DNA of 40,977 nucleotides from NCBI GenBank assembly GCA_021773555.1, contig JAJFKA010000085.1, positions 1-40,977 on the forward strand, read 5' to 3'. This stretch comes from Gammaproteobacteria bacterium. Its GTDB lineage: Bacteria > Pseudomonadota > Gammaproteobacteria > Pseudomonadales > Azotimanducaceae. The translations under genes were made by a program, and so were the position numbers. Of the stretch, positions 9,179 through 17,321 are shown one piece after another. How positions within the stretch are numbered: position 1 is the stretch's first letter; every line of letters starts with the position of its first letter. The notes beneath the pieces are model-generated. The model was given only the letters and a program-made list of their open reading frames with translations, was not told where the DNA came from and did not search any database.

Positions 9179-9581
9179 ACCGATCCTCATAACGAGATTG
9201 AGGTTTTTTTGCCGAGGGATTCTGGCAGTATTGCACGGGACCACGATTGCCCGCGTGGTAGTGGTAGTGCTCCCCTCCGACGAGCAACTCGATTCTGATT
9301 CCTGCGGTTAACATCTGCGGATAGGCGTAACCGGGCTGCGCGCAACCAACACTCGTGTCCGGCCATATCACCTGTCTCGCGTCGATGACCGTAACTTGAG
9401 TTTCCGCTATGCCCAGTCGTGCGGAAATATCCTGACGTGCGATGTCCGTTTGTTCCTGAACTGAGAAATGCTGCCGGTTTTGTGCGACCTGATCGTCGCG
9501 TGATTGGCTGGAGGATCCTGCGAGACAACCGCTGGCAAGAGAGATAGGGATTATAAGACACAAGTGAAAGTAGAATTTCAT
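9177..9581 (-). CDS. Small predicted lipoprotein
   Basis: A 134-residue protein with a short charged N-terminus, a hydrophobic core and the lipobox LASGC (Cys19), so it should be a lipid-anchored envelope protein. The mature part contains IWPDTSVGCAQPGYAYPQ and a following GIRIELLVGGEHYHYHAG. The WPDxSxGC pattern recurs in small bacterial proteins of unknown function. I do not recognise a named family. It starts one base after the stop of the membrane-protein gene upstream (TAA at 9583-9585, ATG at 9579-9581), so the two are almost certainly cotranslated. Its stop codon at 9177-9179 overlaps the T-tract of the protease terminator. Confidence 0.8.
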   Translation of the reverse strand: MKFYFHLCLIIPISLASGCLAGSSSQSRDDQVAQNRQHFSVQEQTDIARQDISARLGIAETQVTVIDARQVIWPDTSVGCAQPGYAYPQMLTAGIRIELLVGGEHYHYHAGNRGPVQYCQNPSAKKPQSRYEDR

Positions 9582-9582
9582 T

Positions 9583-10386
9583 TTAATTATCCGAAGGGTA
9601 ATTTAGGTCACAAATCCAGTGACGCTGGTGATCCTGTCCTGCTGAACCCGCAGGATAGGTTGTGCCCGGCTTCGCGTTTTTCGGTCTGGCCCAGAAGAGA
9701 ACGATCTCTGTGTAGTCTGCAGGTGCGGGATTTGCGCTGGTCACTTCGTCGAACAGCTTTTCCGCCGCCGCACAGATCTTATCAGGATAAGGCGACTCGC
9801 CAGGCGTCAGCGCCGGGATTACGTTGAAATGGTAGCGAACCAGTTTTTCCTTGTGGCTGATTTCCACCTCCAGTTCTGACAATAGTGGCCCTTGCAGGGA
9901 AGAGAAGCGGACCAGCGGTTCCTGAAAAATAATTCCGAGGATAAGCGTGACCAGGGTTACCAGACCGGCAAGCTGAACTTTTACAGATGTGTAAAACAGA
10001 AAAGAAAGCAACAGGACGAGCACGAAATCTACGGTTAAAAACAGCAGGAAGGGGTTGTGCTCCAGTCGCCCGTAGGGAAGATCAATCTCGAAGAACAGAC
10101 TTACGAGGATACCTGCCAGTAACAGCCAACGGATCCTGATTACCGAGCGCTTCTCCCACAGGGGCATGCCCAGCATCACCAGGGTAAACGGCAGCATGGA
10201 AATCCAGTGTGCCAGCGCCCAGGTAAAAGGCAGGGGAATTGCGTATTCACCGAATATTCCTGTGCTCTTTCCCCATAGCGACGGGTAGTCGAGCAGAACA
10301 GCAAACAATCCTGAGAGCGCGTTAGCAGAAATTAAATATGCCACACCCAGGAGCGTCCTGCCGGCAGTAGTTTTGATGAACGGCAT
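9583..10386 (-). CDS. Hypothetical multi-spanning membrane protein
   Basis: A 267-residue protein with about five hydrophobic segments in the first 160 residues (for example TWALAHWISMLPFTLVMLGM, FLLFLTVDFVLVLLLSFLFY). A soluble C-terminal domain of about 100 residues follows and ends ICDLNYPSDN. I recognise no family or catalytic motif. It is transcribed with the lipoprotein gene just downstream, which suggests a joint envelope role. It diverges from the WS/DGAT gene. The ribosome site is weak, so the exact start is less certain than the frame. Confidence 0.75.
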   Translation of the reverse strand: MPFIKTTAGRTLLGVAYLISANALSGLFAVLLDYPSLWGKSTGIFGEYAIPLPFTWALAHWISMLPFTLVMLGMPLWEKRSVIRIRWLLLAGILVSLFFEIDLPYGRLEHNPFLLFLTVDFVLVLLLSFLFYTSVKVQLAGLVTLVTLILGIIFQEPLVRFSSLQGPLLSELEVEISHKEKLVRYHFNVIPALTPGESPYPDKICAAAEKLFDEVTSANPAPADYTEIVLFWARPKNAKPGTTYPAGSAGQDHQRHWICDLNYPSDN

Positions 10387-10567
10387 GGGTATCCAGGCTA
10401 AGAGGAAACGTGATTTGAACCGATGTCTGGCGTAGCGTCAAATTGATGGACAGATGTCATATCGAGACAACCGCCAGGGTGGTGCAATGAGTCAATTGTG
10501 TCGGGTGGGCATTGAATTTGACGTTGATGTTCAGTCCGAGCATATTACAGACATTGAGGAGCTAAAT

Positions 10568-12031
10568 ATGAGGCTAACCCAGTCTGACGCATCATTTATT
10601 TATCTGGAGACAGCAAGCGGTCCGATGCACATCTCCTCGGTTTACGTGCTCGATGGAGAATTGGCATTCGCTGATGTATTCGGGCATTTCCAGGCCCGAA
10701 TACACCTAATTCCGGCGTATCGACGCAAGCTGGCGCAAGTCCCCTTTGGTCTCGCCCATCCCCGGTGGGTGGACGATCCGGATTTTGATCTGGCGAACCA
10801 CGTGCAATTGCACTCGCTGCCAGAGGGTAGCTCACTTGATGCAGGCATCGATAAGGCGGTAGAACTTAACGAACCATTGATGGACCGGAACCACCCGCTA
10901 TGGAAGATGATTGTGCTCGAGGGGGTTCCGGATAAGACATTATTGTTGCAGATGACTCATCACGCGATGATCGATGGCGCGTCTGGCATTGAACTCACGA
11001 CAATATTGTATGATCTTGATCCCAAGGCGAGTGAACCGGATGCGTCCGGTGACGACTGGCACCCGGACAAACCGCCGGGACCCGCGGAACTGATGTCCGA
11101 GGCGGTGCAGGAAAACATCTCCAATTTTCAACAATCAAATCCCGCGCAACTGTTTACTTCCGGGGCGGGTCAGTGGCCACAGATCAGCAAAGCCATTGAG
11201 ATATTTACCAGATTTATTTCCCGACCGGCGATTACTGCACCTTTTAATGCGTCACCCATTGGCCCGAAACGCAAGGTGGCCTGGCTGAAGAAGCCTTTTG
11301 GGGAGATTCGTGAAATACGTCGCGTCTTTGGTGGGACAATTAATGATGTTGTTCTTGCCGTGATTTCAGAATCGGTTGCGCGATATTTGAGTTTACATAA
11401 TGAGCGTACCGACAATCAGCACATGCGTATCATGTGTCCGGTCAACGTACGCACTGAAGATCAACAAGGGGGGTTGGGTAACCAGGTTTCTGCGATCTTT
11501 CCAATGCTACCGGCCTGGCCCATGGACTGCACCGACAGGATGCATGCGGTGATCGAGGAAACCACTCGGATCAAGGAAAGTGAGGAAGCGCAGGCGCTGA
11601 CAGTTATGCAACAGAGCATGCCTTCGCTGCCACCCGTAGGTATGGCCGTCAGCCAACTCGTCGGCACGGTATTTGATCCCACAGCACTTGCTGCACGGGT
11701 ACCGGTACCGGTTATCCCCAGCATGGGCTTTAGGCCACCAAATCTGGGTGCCAACTTCACCTGTACGAATGTCCCTGGCGTTCAGGTACCTCAGTACATG
11801 TGTGGGCATGAGGTGACGGACACAATTGGCTTGTTGGTGCTGACAGGCACCACGGGATTTAGCGCAACTATTTTGAGCTATAACAAACAGTTGTTTTTCA
11901 GCTTTATTTGCGAACCCAGATTGATGCCTGACGTCGAAGTCATCAGGCAGGGCGCGGATGATGTTTTCCAGGAGCTGTTGTCTGCAGCAGAAGCTTCTCT
12001 CAACTTAACAAAGAGTGCGGAGGCGATATGA
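10568..12031 (+). CDS. Wax-ester synthase / acyl-CoA:diacylglycerol acyltransferase (WS/DGAT)
   Basis: A 487-residue member of the bifunctional WS/DGAT family, which makes wax esters or triacylglycerol from acyl-CoA as storage lipid at the membrane. The catalytic HHxxxDG is present as HHAMIDG at 131-137. PLW at 110-112 and the ND motif at 259-260 (GGTINDVV) match the family, as does the start MRLTQSDASFIYLET. An upstream in-frame ATG at 10454 would add 38 residues, but GAGGAGCT at 10555-10562 sits six bases before 10568 and the family start fits, so I use 10568. Its TGA overlaps the ATG of the next gene, a GNAT. Whether it prefers fatty alcohol or diacylglycerol cannot be told. Confidence 0.94.
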   Translation: MRLTQSDASFIYLETASGPMHISSVYVLDGELAFADVFGHFQARIHLIPAYRRKLAQVPFGLAHPRWVDDPDFDLANHVQLHSLPEGSSLDAGIDKAVELNEPLMDRNHPLWKMIVLEGVPDKTLLLQMTHHAMIDGASGIELTTILYDLDPKASEPDASGDDWHPDKPPGPAELMSEAVQENISNFQQSNPAQLFTSGAGQWPQISKAIEIFTRFISRPAITAPFNASPIGPKRKVAWLKKPFGEIREIRRVFGGTINDVVLAVISESVARYLSLHNERTDNQHMRIMCPVNVRTEDQQGGLGNQVSAIFPMLPAWPMDCTDRMHAVIEETTRIKESEEAQALTVMQQSMPSLPPVGMAVSQLVGTVFDPTALAARVPVPVIPSMGFRPPNLGANFTCTNVPGVQVPQYMCGHEVTDTIGLLVLTGTTGFSATILSYNKQLFFSFICEPRLMPDVEVIRQGADDVFQELLSAAEASLNLTKSAEAI

Positions 12032-12618
12032 CTGAATCAGATATAGAGACAAAATACCCCAGGACCGTCAAGCTGCCAGATGGTGCGAGTGTTGAATTTC
12101 GGATGATGGCGGCAACCGACCGTGATGCGATTCTGAAATTCGCACGAGCCTTGCCAGAAGAGGATTTGTTGTTTCTCAGAGTTGATCTGACAGAAGAGAA
12201 GGTGGTCGATGACTGGGTCAGCAATGTGCTCAGCGGAAATTCAACCACGATTGTGGCTTATGATGATACCGGACTGATTGGTTACGCCACCGTCCACAGG
12301 AATGCCGCGCCCTGGACTCGTGGAGTCGGTGAACTGCGAGTCAACGTCAATCGTGCCTTTCGGGCCCGGGGACTTGGTCGCAACCTTACTTCAGATATAT
12401 TTGAAGTCGCCCGAAGTCTTGGATTGCGAAAGCTGACGGCGAATATGACGTCAAACCAGCATGGTGCACAGTCTGCTTTCCGACGTCTCGGCTTTGTACC
12501 TGAAGCCTTGCTGGCGGACTATGTTGAGGATCGTAACGGTACCCCGCGCGACCTTGTGATCATGTCTTACGACATCAATGGTCACTCGGACAGCATCGCG
12601 AATGTCGTCACGATTTAA
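12028..12618 (+). CDS. GNAT-family N-acetyltransferase coupled to WS/DGAT
   Basis: A 196-residue GNAT-fold protein. The acetyl-CoA pyrophosphate loop is visible as RARGLGRNL (R-x-x-G-x-G type) after a typical beta-4 strand (VGELRVNVNRAF), and the C-terminal strand pair has AFRRLGFVPEA. It overlaps the WS/DGAT stop by four bases (ATGA at 12028-12031), so translation is coupled. The substrate is unknown. The pairing suggests an accessory role in acyl-CoA or storage-lipid metabolism, but that is inference only. It converges on the 2TM gene with an 8-bp gap. Confidence 0.88.
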   Translation: MTESDIETKYPRTVKLPDGASVEFRMMAATDRDAILKFARALPEEDLLFLRVDLTEEKVVDDWVSNVLSGNSTTIVAYDDTGLIGYATVHRNAAPWTRGVGELRVNVNRAFRARGLGRNLTSDIFEVARSLGLRKLTANMTSNQHGAQSAFRRLGFVPEALLADYVEDRNGTPRDLVIMSYDINGHSDSIANVVTI

Positions 12619-12626
12619 ACTTGTGG

Positions 12627-13163
12627 CTATCCCTTCACAGGATTGTCAGGTGACTGGGCCTGATCGTAAAACCTGAACTTAGCGCTGGTAACAAACTCCT
12701 CAAGCTTCTCAAGTTCACGGACAACCTCGTCGCGGCTCGCATCTGTCGGGGTGCCGCCGTCATCCTGCATTTGAATGATTTTTTCGCGAGCTTTCAGCAG
12801 GTTTTCCTTGGTTTCTACCAGAGCTGGGTCGATTTTTTCCCAGTTGAGGTTAGAGAGAATTGAAACAAGATTGTCGGTTCGCTCTGAAAGCCTTTCCAGT
12901 TCTTCCCGGGTAACGCTCCAGCCGGTCAGTTCCTGCATTTTTCGGTCTTCCCAGTCGCGACCACCAGCAAAAATCTGAAATGTGTGTATGAGTAGTCCGA
13001 TTCCCCAGCCAAACAGCGGGTAGACAAACCATAGTTGCGGGTCTTCGCTGTAGTTGATCAAATTGATCATAATCAGAAACAGGTTCACTGCGACGAACGA
13101 CGCCAGGTGGGAATAGTAACCTTTGAGTTCCGTGATTCTTTTTTCTGCTTGTTCCTGGTTCAT
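12627..13163 (-). CDS. 2TM-domain protein with C-terminal coiled coil
   Basis: A 178-residue protein. Two membrane helices near the N-terminus (LASFVAVNLFLIMINLI and LWFVYPLFGWGIGLLIHTFQIF) with the short connector and following W-E-D-R-K match the 2TM domain family. The remaining ~110 residues are acidic and helical, probably coiled coil (REELERLSERTDNLVSILSN; VRELEKLEEFV). Function of the family is unknown. A 21-residue N-terminal extension is open, but I start at 13163 because MNQEQAEKRI is typical of the domain's beginning and AGGGACA lies just upstream. Confidence 0.82.
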   Translation of the reverse strand: MNQEQAEKRITELKGYYSHLASFVAVNLFLIMINLINYSEDPQLWFVYPLFGWGIGLLIHTFQIFAGGRDWEDRKMQELTGWSVTREELERLSERTDNLVSILSNLNWEKIDPALVETKENLLKAREKIIQMQDDGGTPTDASRDEVVRELEKLEEFVTSAKFRFYDQAQSPDNPVKG

Positions 13164-13404
13164 GGTTTGTCCCTGGATTGTTAGGTAAGTTTCGCAATGA
13201 ATTGGATACTGATAACAGGTGAGCAATTGTTATGCCAACCAGGAATACCAATAAAAACAATCACATGGCGAAACAATCTGTTACCTTATTGGTCTCTTAC
13301 GCCAATTTGCAGTGAACGTGGCAGACTTGTCAACAAAACTGATTATCGGTAGTTAGGGCTAAACAGCCTCGCGTTGTTACGCTGTTGTAAAAAGGAGAAT
13401 CAAT

Positions 13405-14262
13405 ATGAAAGTTGGCTGCCAGATGGCGTTTAGTGAAATCACATCACCCCAGTACATCGCGGAAGCGGGTAGACTGGTCGAAGACCTGGGATTTCACTCA
13501 TTTTGGGTACCTGAGCACGTACTGTTTTTTCCAGAGTATGAATCGAAGTATCCCTACAGCGACGATGGCAAAATTGCGGGTTCGCCGAGAAGTCTGCTGG
13601 ACCCGTTGACCGCCCTGACCTTTGTCGCGGCACACACGCGTTCAATCAGGTTGTGTACTGGTATTTGCCTGGTGCCGCAGCGTAACCCTGTATACACCGC
13701 CAAGCAGGTTGCGGACCTGGATTTTTTGTCTGGCGGACGGGTCGAGTTTGGCGTGGGCATCGGCTGGCTGAGAGAAGAATTTGAGGCCCTTGGCGTGCCC
13801 TGGGTCGACCGGGCAGGCCGAACTCGAGAATGCCTGGAGGTTATGAAAACGCTCTGGTGTGATGAACTGTCACACTATGAAGGCCGATATTTCTCTGTTA
13901 AAGCGGCTTACCAGAATCCGAAGCCAGTCCAGAAACCTCACCCGCCGCTGATTTTTGGCGGAGAAAGTGATGCCGCACTGCGGCGAGTCGCAGAACAAGG
14001 GCAGGGATGGTATGGCTTCAATCTCACCCCGGAGACATTCAAGCTGCATCTGGAAACATTGCAGAGCAAGCTCGAGGCTCTGGGTCGCAGCCTGGCTGAA
14101 GTGAAAATATATATTTCTCCGCACCCAACGGCAATGACCCACGAGGATATGAAGTCCTTCGAGGCGTCCGGTGCAGAACAGATTGTACTGCCTGTATTTG
14201 CCCGGGACTCAGAAAAACTCAGAGAGCGTGCGTTGCGTACGCTGGCGCTGGTGCATGGATAA
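13405..14262 (+). CDS. LLM-class flavin/F420-dependent oxidoreductase
   Basis: A 285-residue luciferase-like TIM-barrel oxidoreductase. Visible family landmarks are LGFHSFWVPEHV near the start, DPLTALTFVAAHTRSIRLCTG, FLSGGRVEFGVGIGW, and HPPLIFGGESDAALRRVAEQ. The sequence is closest in feel to the group annotated as F420-dependent, but many proteobacterial members use reduced FMN. A clear AGGAG lies nine bases before the ATG. The yaeQ gene follows after 17 bp and is probably cotranscribed. Substrate unknown. Confidence 0.9.
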   Translation: MKVGCQMAFSEITSPQYIAEAGRLVEDLGFHSFWVPEHVLFFPEYESKYPYSDDGKIAGSPRSLLDPLTALTFVAAHTRSIRLCTGICLVPQRNPVYTAKQVADLDFLSGGRVEFGVGIGWLREEFEALGVPWVDRAGRTRECLEVMKTLWCDELSHYEGRYFSVKAAYQNPKPVQKPHPPLIFGGESDAALRRVAEQGQGWYGFNLTPETFKLHLETLQSKLEALGRSLAEVKIYISPHPTAMTHEDMKSFEASGAEQIVLPVFARDSEKLRERALRTLALVHG

Positions 14263-14279
14263 TTCCAGGTGACAAAACC

Positions 14280-14828
14280 GTGGCACTGAAACCTACGATC
14301 TATAAGATCAACATCGCATTGTCGGACATGGACCGGGGTTACTACGACAGTCTCAACCTGATTGTGGCGCGTCATGCCTCAGAAAATATCGAAAGGATGA
14401 TGGTGCGGATACTGGCTTTTTGCATCAATGCCCAGCCACGCATGGCTTTTACGCGCGGATTAAGTTCACCTGACGAACCGGACCTCTGGGCGAAGGCACT
14501 GGATGACCAGATAGTATCGTGGATTGATGTGGGGGAGCCGTCTTTGCAGCGGATCAAAAAGGCGTCCCGTATGTGTAACGATGTGCGTATCTACTGCTTC
14601 AATACCAGGTCAGTGCAGTGGTGGAAGGAACTTGAGCCTGAAGTGAGGGGCTTGCCGGTTGCGGTGTACCAATTTGAGTGGCAGTCAGTGTGTGCGTTAG
14701 CTGGCCTCGCGGAGCGTACCGGTTCCATGAGTGTTTCGATCAGCGATGATTCTGCGTTTATCGCATCGGACCTGGGAGAATGTGAAGTCGGCTGGGTGAC
14801 ACTGCAGGGCGCGCCGCTGAGTGTTTGA
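14280..14828 (+). CDS. yaeQ: YaeQ family protein
   Basis: A 182-residue protein matching YaeQ over its full length: MALKPTIYKINIALSDMDRGYY at the start, the conserved RHASENIERMMVRILAFC, and GLSSPDEPDLWAKALD. The family has a PD-(D/E)XK nuclease-like fold. The biochemical role is not settled; it was noted in E. coli and Salmonella as able to suppress haemolysin defects of an rfaH mutant. The start is GTG at 14280. It follows the LLM oxidoreductase by 17 bp and converges on the orphan gene at 14917-15348. Confidence 0.95.
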   Translation: MALKPTIYKINIALSDMDRGYYDSLNLIVARHASENIERMMVRILAFCINAQPRMAFTRGLSSPDEPDLWAKALDDQIVSWIDVGEPSLQRIKKASRMCNDVRIYCFNTRSVQWWKELEPEVRGLPVAVYQFEWQSVCALAGLAERTGSMSVSISDDSAFIASDLGECEVGWVTLQGAPLSV

Positions 14829-14916
14829 CCGGGTGCGTTGACCTGCCGAAATACCCACTGCTATCAAACTACGGCAGTGTTCCCTGAAAGCGGCGCCAGT
14901 TTTTCTCGCAAGCGGT

Positions 14917-15348
14917 TCAGCGCTTACGTCCTGGGAATTTGAGAATTTTCGCGGTGAGCGCGTTCAACCTGCTCGGTGCTTTAACATGGGCCTGAAAGGC
15001 GGCGGTGATATAGGGAGACACCTCATCGTAGAAGCGCCAATCGCTATCTCCCCGAAACTCGCACCTGTCGTAGTCAGCCTGGTAACGCCCTGATACGAAA
15101 TACGAATCAGAAAATGCACGCCCCACATCATTGAGCTGGTGAGGTGTCAGCTCACCATGCAGCACGGTTGTGAGAAATGCAGAACCAGTCATATCCTGCA
15201 TGCGTACTCGTGCAATGGCGCGGCCAGCTGAATGTTCTATTTCGGCACTCAGCATGCCATTGGAAAGGAGCCAGGCAACAAAAGCACCAAGATATTCAAC
15301 GTTGCGGGAACTACCTCCCAGAATCATGGATTCGTACCTGTCGGTCAC
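14917..15348 (-). CDS. Hypothetical protein
   Basis: A 143-residue soluble protein of balanced, gene-like composition with no signal or membrane segment. I do not recognise it. It contains VEYLGAFVAWLLSNGMLSAE, then HQLNDVGRAFSDSYFVSGRYQ, and ends in a basic patch (KILKFPGRKR). It starts with GTG at 15348 preceded by AAGG at good spacing; ATG at 15327 is an alternative. It is convergent with yaeQ and divergent from the next orphan. The overlapping plus-strand ORFs here look like shadows. Confidence 0.65.
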   Translation of the reverse strand: MTDRYESMILGGSSRNVEYLGAFVAWLLSNGMLSAEIEHSAGRAIARVRMQDMTGSAFLTTVLHGELTPHQLNDVGRAFSDSYFVSGRYQADYDRCEFRGDSDWRFYDEVSPYITAAFQAHVKAPSRLNALTAKILKFPGRKR

Positions 15349-15467
15349 TCAGTTACCCTTACAATTTGCGATTGTCCAATTATCACTTGTTATCCTGCCG
15401 GATGTCACTCACGTTAAGATGATTCCAGGTAAATCTCGTGATACCTTTCCAATAAAGAGATGTCGTT

Positions 15468-16577
15468 ATGTTGAAGAAAACTTTTGTCGCAGCGTTTGTC
15501 ATTTTTCATGCAATCACTGGGTCGGCTGAACTGGAATGCCCGGGACCCCAGGAACGTCTCGAGGATGCTCGAGGTATTTCCTTTTTACTGGTTTGTCAGG
15601 ACCGTGATGTTGCGGTCTTTAATGCTGATGAAATCGGTGCGCCTGTCATGTTTAAGCCTCAATCGTTTTCGAGTTTCCGGCAGGGTCCCATGTTTGCCTG
15701 GAAGTACCCGGCGATTATCTGGAATAAACAATCGGTAAAAACAAAATGGCACAGTGGATACCTGGTTGGCTCGGACGCTAAACGGCTGGAAGGTGAATTG
15801 CAGTTGAAGGTTGTGCAGGGTCAGCTCGCAGAGCTGGCCATCAGGCAGGGCAAGAAAAGCCGGAAATTCAAGGCAGCGAAGATCAGTGAATTCGGGCTGT
15901 TGCCGGATGACCCCTACATTGCGTCCATTGACGGCACATTTGAACAGGGCGATCTCGAATTCGTCAGTGGTCAACGATACGAAGGGAAAGTCCGTTTTTT
16001 GAATCCGCGCACAATCCTGATCAAACCGGAAGATCGCCAGTTTATTGCGCTCTCGGGTCAGGACCTTCGGCGATTGTCAATTGAGCGGTCCTACGAGGCT
16101 ACGGGCGCCATGTCCTTCGTTGCTGCTGATGGCGTCCTGGCACGAGTCGTTGCTGCAGGCCAGCACTACACACTTGCGGTTAACCCCTTTCCGGACCCGT
16201 TGGAAGCGAAGAAAGGCGCAAAAAGCTTTTTTAAAGGGATGCTAAAGGAGGTCGCCGTCTCCGCGGTAACCCGAGGTGTAGCAAAAGGCGTTGTTTCGAC
16301 AGGTGGATCACTAAATGCCATGCTCATATCTGCGGACATTGCCAGTCAGACAACCTACGGATTACTGCAGGATCCTAAAGTCTTTCGTCAGGAGTATTTT
16401 CTTGTTAGCGTCGGGGGCAAGGAATCGCTGCTGGTTCATCCCGAAACCCTGGCAAGTATATACCCGCCGTTGTTAGCGGACTGCGCTGCTTATCAAGCCA
16501 GTTCCCCATCTGAAAAAATGGTGAGTATGGAGAATATCTACGAGCTGACACAGATGTTAAATAACTGCGATGGATGA
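15468..16577 (+). CDS. Hypothetical exported protein
   Basis: A 369-residue protein with a signal peptide (MLKKTFVAAFVIFHAITGSA, likely cut after residue 20). The mature part is beta-rich and soluble for ~230 residues and shows no motif I recognise. Around residues 245-300 it has a glycine/alanine-rich stretch (AVTRGVAKGVVSTGGSLNAM) that could contact a membrane or form a helical hairpin. A cysteine pair near the mature start (ECPGP, LLVCQ) and another at the end (LADCAAY, LNNCDG) suggest disulphides in the periplasm. It converges on the FHA gene with a 13-bp gap. No function is assigned. Confidence 0.72.
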   Translation: MLKKTFVAAFVIFHAITGSAELECPGPQERLEDARGISFLLVCQDRDVAVFNADEIGAPVMFKPQSFSSFRQGPMFAWKYPAIIWNKQSVKTKWHSGYLVGSDAKRLEGELQLKVVQGQLAELAIRQGKKSRKFKAAKISEFGLLPDDPYIASIDGTFEQGDLEFVSGQRYEGKVRFLNPRTILIKPEDRQFIALSGQDLRRLSIERSYEATGAMSFVAADGVLARVVAAGQHYTLAVNPFPDPLEAKKGAKSFFKGMLKEVAVSAVTRGVAKGVVSTGGSLNAMLISADIASQTTYGLLQDPKVFRQEYFLVSVGGKESLLVHPETLASIYPPLLADCAAYQASSPSEKMVSMENIYELTQMLNNCDG

Positions 16578-16590
16578 TTCCGAGGTTTCC

Positions 16591-17094
16591 TTAACGACGA
16601 CTGCCAACGCGTCGGGGACTGTTTCTACGCGGCGCTTCACGGCGTTCGAAATCCACAGCGACGACGTTGCTTCGGCGGCTTGCCACACGTCGCTCTTCAT
16701 TCCTGCGATCAGCGCTTGACCGGCGTTCATCTTTGACGACCCGGCTGATAGCAAAGGGCATGATGGTGAGTTTCATATCAGTGCCCAGCATGATTGAAGT
16801 TCGCCCCTGAATAGCTGCGGATTCATTCCTGATCAGGGTGCCGCCAACGAGCGTACCGTTGGTGCTTTTATCCCTTATACACAAGACACTTTTCTCAAGG
16901 TGTAATTCACAGTGCTGCCTGGAAACGTCGATTGCCGGAACACAAATATCGCAATCCGCGCCTCTTCCGATGATGATAGGCAGGCTAGACTCGTTAACGG
17001 AAAAACTGATTCCGTTATCGAGTTCGATCTTGGCGACCAGTCGGTTTTTACTCGATGGTACCTGTCTCGAAATTGTGTGGTTTGTGTTGCCCAC
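16591..17094 (-). CDS. FHA-domain protein with arginine-rich tail
   Basis: A 167-residue protein. Residues ~20-112 form one forkhead-associated domain with all its hallmarks: GRG at 43-45, SRQH at 58-61 and STNGT at 77-81, the phosphothreonine-binding signature. After it comes a disordered tail of about 45 residues dominated by Arg with Ser and Glu (DERRSSADRRNEERRVASRR and more). FHA domains bind phosphothreonine peptides, so a Ser/Thr kinase partner is expected, but none lies nearby. The tail could bind nucleic acid or acidic partners (inference). It stands alone on the minus strand. Confidence 0.88.
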   Translation of the reverse strand: MGNTNHTISRQVPSSKNRLVAKIELDNGISFSVNESSLPIIIGRGADCDICVPAIDVSRQHCELHLEKSVLCIRDKSTNGTLVGGTLIRNESAAIQGRTSIMLGTDMKLTIMPFAISRVVKDERRSSADRRNEERRVASRRSNVVAVDFERREAPRRNSPRRVGSRR

Positions 17095-17321
17095 GCGTTA
17101 TTCCCGGTTACTTGATACTGATAGTACCGATGAGTAGTGGCAAAATAGTGACAGAGTTCACAGAATTGCGAAAAGTTACGCCTAATTTGCCGTTTCAGGG
17201 CACTTTGACCCATAAAATGAGCCGTTTAGCCGCTGATACCGGCGGCGGGGTGGTCTCACGCCTGAGTGAATAATCCGCGGATATTAGTCACTTTGTCGGG
17301 TAAAAGCCTCGCAGGCCGGGG

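Noticed and set aside
10454-10567. Upstream extension of the WS/DGAT gene
   Set aside because: The extra 38 residues do not fit the family, and the strong ribosome site lies before 10568.
14858-14881. CACTGC/GCAGTG hairpin between yaeQ and the orphan gene as terminator
   Set aside because: 6-bp stem, 12-base loop and no T-run.
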